DNA of 64,000 nt, taken from NCBI RefSeq assembly GCF_015234215.1, contig NZ_JADEKP010000005.1, forward strand, positions 62,001 to 126,000, read 5' to 3'. Shown in pieces: positions 62,506 to 64,000 of this stretch. The position numbers and the translations under genes are program-made. Position 1 is the first letter of the stretch; every line of letters begins with the position of its first letter. The DNA is from Clostridium chrysemydis. GTDB lineage: Bacteria > Bacillota > Clostridia > Clostridiales > Clostridiaceae. Under the pieces are notes generated by a model. That model was not told where the DNA came from and did not search any database. It worked only from the letters and a program-made list of their open reading frames with translations.

Positions 62506-63618
62506 ATGAGATTAGTTCCTATAGAGTGCGTTAGAGGGGGATCTTTACTTGGGAAAACTTTATACGACAATGATGGTCGAGTTCTTTTAAAAGCAGGTAT
62601 TACTTTAACTGAAAATCTTATTCTAAGAATTAAAAGAGTAAACATATTATCTATTTATATAGTAGATAAATATAGTGATTTAGAAATTGATGACATTATA
62701 AAACCTGAACTTCGTCAGAAATCTGTTCAAGTTTTAAAAGAAACTTTCAACAATGTCGAAAGACTTATTTCTTGCACACCAATCACACCAAAGGGGAAAT
62801 ATGAACAACTTAAACAATGCGATGAATACTTTAACTCAATTCATAGTATCGCAGAAGAACTACTAGATAATATTTTAAATAACAAAAACCTTTTAGTTTC
62901 TTTAGTAGATATAAAAAGTATGGATAATTACACATACCAACATTCTGTAAATGTTGCTATAATATCTGTTGTTTTAGGGGTTGGCCTAAAGTTACCTAAA
63001 AGAGATCTTGTGAATCTCTGTGTTGGTGGGCTTATACATGATATTGGTAAAGTTCTTATACCAAAAGAAATAATAGTAAAACAAGGACCTCTTACTTACG
63101 ACGAATTCCAAATAATGAAAGAGCATCCCCAAAAGGGATATGATTACATAAGTAAGAATTGTAATATTACGACGGCAAGTAAGTTAATAATCCATCAACA
63201 CCACGAAAAGATTGATGGAACTGGATATCCTAACGGATTATCTGGAAATAAAATAAATAATTTAGCTAGAATAGTAGCTATTGCAGATGTTTATGATGCC
63301 TTAACTTCTAATAGGCCTTATAGAAGAGCTCTTTGTGCAAGCGATGCACTAGAGTATATAATGGCAAATGCCGACAAGGCCTTTGATTTTGAAATGGTTA
63401 GAGTTTTCTCTAAGGTTATAGTTCCTTTTCCTTTTGGAACTATAGTAGAATTAAGTAATGGTGATATAGGCGTTGTTCAAGAAACAATTCCAAACTACCC
63501 ACTTAGACCATATATTAAAATCATAAAAAGCGAAAAAAATTCAAGTCTTATAGGAAACACAGTTAGCCTAGTAGACGAATTATCTTTAGTTATTTCAAAT
63601 ATTCAATATGATGTTTAG
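62506..63618 (+). CDS. HD-GYP domain protein, probable c-di-GMP phosphodiesterase
   Basis: 370 residues from the ATG at 62506 (AGGTG just upstream; ATGs at 62494 and 62503 are possible). An N-terminal part typical of clostridial members (MRLVPIECVRGGSLLGKT) is followed by the HD-GYP domain with HSVNVA, HDIGK, HHEKIDGTGYPNGLSG and RIVAIADVYDALTSNRPYR. Metal and GYP residues are all present, so it is likely active in hydrolysing c-di-GMP. No receiver or membrane part. Confidence 0.9.
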   Translation: MRLVPIECVRGGSLLGKTLYDNDGRVLLKAGITLTENLILRIKRVNILSIYIVDKYSDLEIDDIIKPELRQKSVQVLKETFNNVERLISCTPITPKGKYEQLKQCDEYFNSIHSIAEELLDNILNNKNLLVSLVDIKSMDNYTYQHSVNVAIISVVLGVGLKLPKRDLVNLCVGGLIHDIGKVLIPKEIIVKQGPLTYDEFQIMKEHPQKGYDYISKNCNITTASKLIIHQHHEKIDGTGYPNGLSGNKINNLARIVAIADVYDALTSNRPYRRALCASDALEYIMANADKAFDFEMVRVFSKVIVPFPFGTIVELSNGDIGVVQETIPNYPLRPYIKIIKSEKNSSLIGNTVSLVDELSLVISNIQYDV

Positions 63619-63654
63619 GGTATATTTCTTTTAGAAATATATCCTTATTTTTTT
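63618..63654 (+). terminator. Terminator of the HD-GYP gene
   Basis: Stem GGGTATATTTCT / AGAAATATATCC (one G-T pair) with TTTTTTT; it touches the end of the convergent small gene. Confidence 0.85.
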
Positions 63655-63919
63655 AAGAGAAAATTTTTCTATTACTATTATATACAGTTGCAGAGTATGG
63701 CTTAGACTTTTTACGTGATTCTCTATTGACTATCTCTTCTGCTTCTTTATAATCTTTAGCTTTAAATACAATAGTCCAACCGTTTTTATCGTACTTACCA
63801 GCACACATTAAATATTTATCTGAACTATTAAAGTCTCCTTCTCTATCTACTATTAAACTTTTAAATTCCCCTATTGTTTTATAATTTAACTTAACAAATA
63901 CTGCTGAATTTGATTTCAT
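63653..63919 (-). CDS. Small LexA-controlled protein of unknown function
   Basis: 88 residues from the ATG at 63919 (AAGGAG eight nt upstream; a GTG at 63928 crowds the SD). Basic, no signal or membrane segment, no family recognised; sequence features are AVFVKLNYKTIGEF, GDFNSSDKYLMCAGKYDKNGWTIVFKA without further motif, and a Lys/Arg-rich C terminus. Two SOS boxes cover its promoter, so it should be induced by DNA damage. The gene to the right is outside the window. Confidence 0.78.
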   Translation of the reverse strand: MKSNSAVFVKLNYKTIGEFKSLIVDREGDFNSSDKYLMCAGKYDKNGWTIVFKAKDYKEAEEIVNRESRKKSKPYSATVYNSNRKIFS

Positions 63920-63939
63920 AACTAACACTCCTTCTTATG

Positions 63940-63953
63940 CGAACAAACGTTTG
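63940..63953. promoter_or_regulatory. LexA (SOS) box A
   Basis: CGAACAAACGTTTG fits the Firmicute consensus CGAACRNRYGTTYG in full. Six nt after the -10 box on the minus strand. Confidence 0.85.
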
Positions 63954-63958
63954 ATTAT

Positions 63959-63987
63959 ATTTTATCGAACACTCGTTCGTAAGTCAA
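63959..63987 (-). promoter_or_regulatory. Predicted SOS promoter of the small gene
   Basis: Minus strand TTGACT (63982-63987), 17-nt spacer, TAAAAT (63959-63964). The spacer is almost entirely LexA box B. Confidence 0.8.
63966..63979. promoter_or_regulatory. LexA (SOS) box B
   Basis: CGAACACTCGTTCG is a perfect CGAAC-N4-GTTCG palindrome lying between the -35 and -10 boxes. With box A it makes a tight two-site operator. Confidence 0.88.
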
Positions 63988-64000
63988 TACATAATTTTCT

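Noticed and set aside
1-64000. CRISPR arrays, insertion sequences, tRNA or rRNA genes, prophage
   Set aside because: No regularly spaced repeats, transposase motifs, cloverleaf sequences or phage genes were seen.

Overview
The window is AT-rich DNA from a spore-forming anaerobe of the class Clostridia. The evidence is clear Shine-Dalgarno boxes with many TTG/GTG starts, spore genes (spmA, spmB, sleC and a fused Csp germination protease), oxygen-defence and peptide/amino-acid-fermentation genes, and T-box and lysine riboswitches. A Csp protease with two subtilisin units in one chain is the arrangement known from Peptostreptococcaceae (the Clostridioides/Paraclostridium/Romboutsia group), so that family is the best guess; the species cannot be named from sequence alone. 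No rRNA, tRNA, insertion sequence, prophage or CRISPR array was seen. It looks like core chromosome, with most genes on the minus strand up to about 60 kb.

Layout. 0-12.5 kb: an lgt-lipoprotein-mrp operon; a conserved unknown gene; rsmA and rnmV; a G5/3D wall protein; tatD; a Crp-type regulator; a degenerate methionyl-tRNA synthetase paralogue; and the true metG behind a Met T-box. 12.5-24 kb: a small FUSC-type membrane protein; an ABC exporter with its own two-component system; two M24 aminopeptidases; Hsp20; a lysine-riboswitch-controlled NhaC-type transporter; an ACT regulator; and a DAACS symporter. 24-30.8 kb: an ABC exporter, spmBA, two small plus-strand genes, a small sirohaem-reductase-like protein and a MATE pump. 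30.8-39.4 kb: the fructose operon fruR-fruK-fruA with a visible cre and three 10-bp repeats, a CcpA-like regulator, and ileS behind an Ile T-box. 39.4-43.7 kb: a redox patch with two bacterioferritin-associated-ferredoxin-like proteins, a GltD-like flavoprotein, a 47-residue protein with a duplicated motif, an rRNA methyltransferase and rubrerythrin. 43.7-52 kb: a DUF1643 protein, ComB, a radical SAM protein, a lipoprotein, a YkvI-type transporter and the glycerate module cdaR-gntP-glxK. 52-60.1 kb: cspBA-sleC germination genes, an XRE regulator, a DUF3783 protein, a cyclophilin, a DUF4325 STAS-like protein behind a Rex-like operator, and murI. 60.1-64 kb: a large glutamine synthetase, an HD-GYP protein, and a small gene under two LexA boxes at the right edge.

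How it fits together. Amino-acid supply is sensed at several points: charged tRNA by two T-boxes, lysine by the L-box, and peptides through two Xaa-Pro peptidases. Sugar control is seen in the CcpA-like regulator beside a fructose operon that carries a cre. CspBA and SleC form the cortex-hydrolysis step of germination. The most unusual items are the Csp fusion in which both protease domains keep an apparent Asp/His/Ser triad, the MetRS paralogue lacking its zinc knuckle and with altered HIGH and KMSKS motifs, the small gene with two LexA boxes, the Rex-like palindrome before a lone STAS-like gene, and the redox patch with twin 2Fe-2S proteins.
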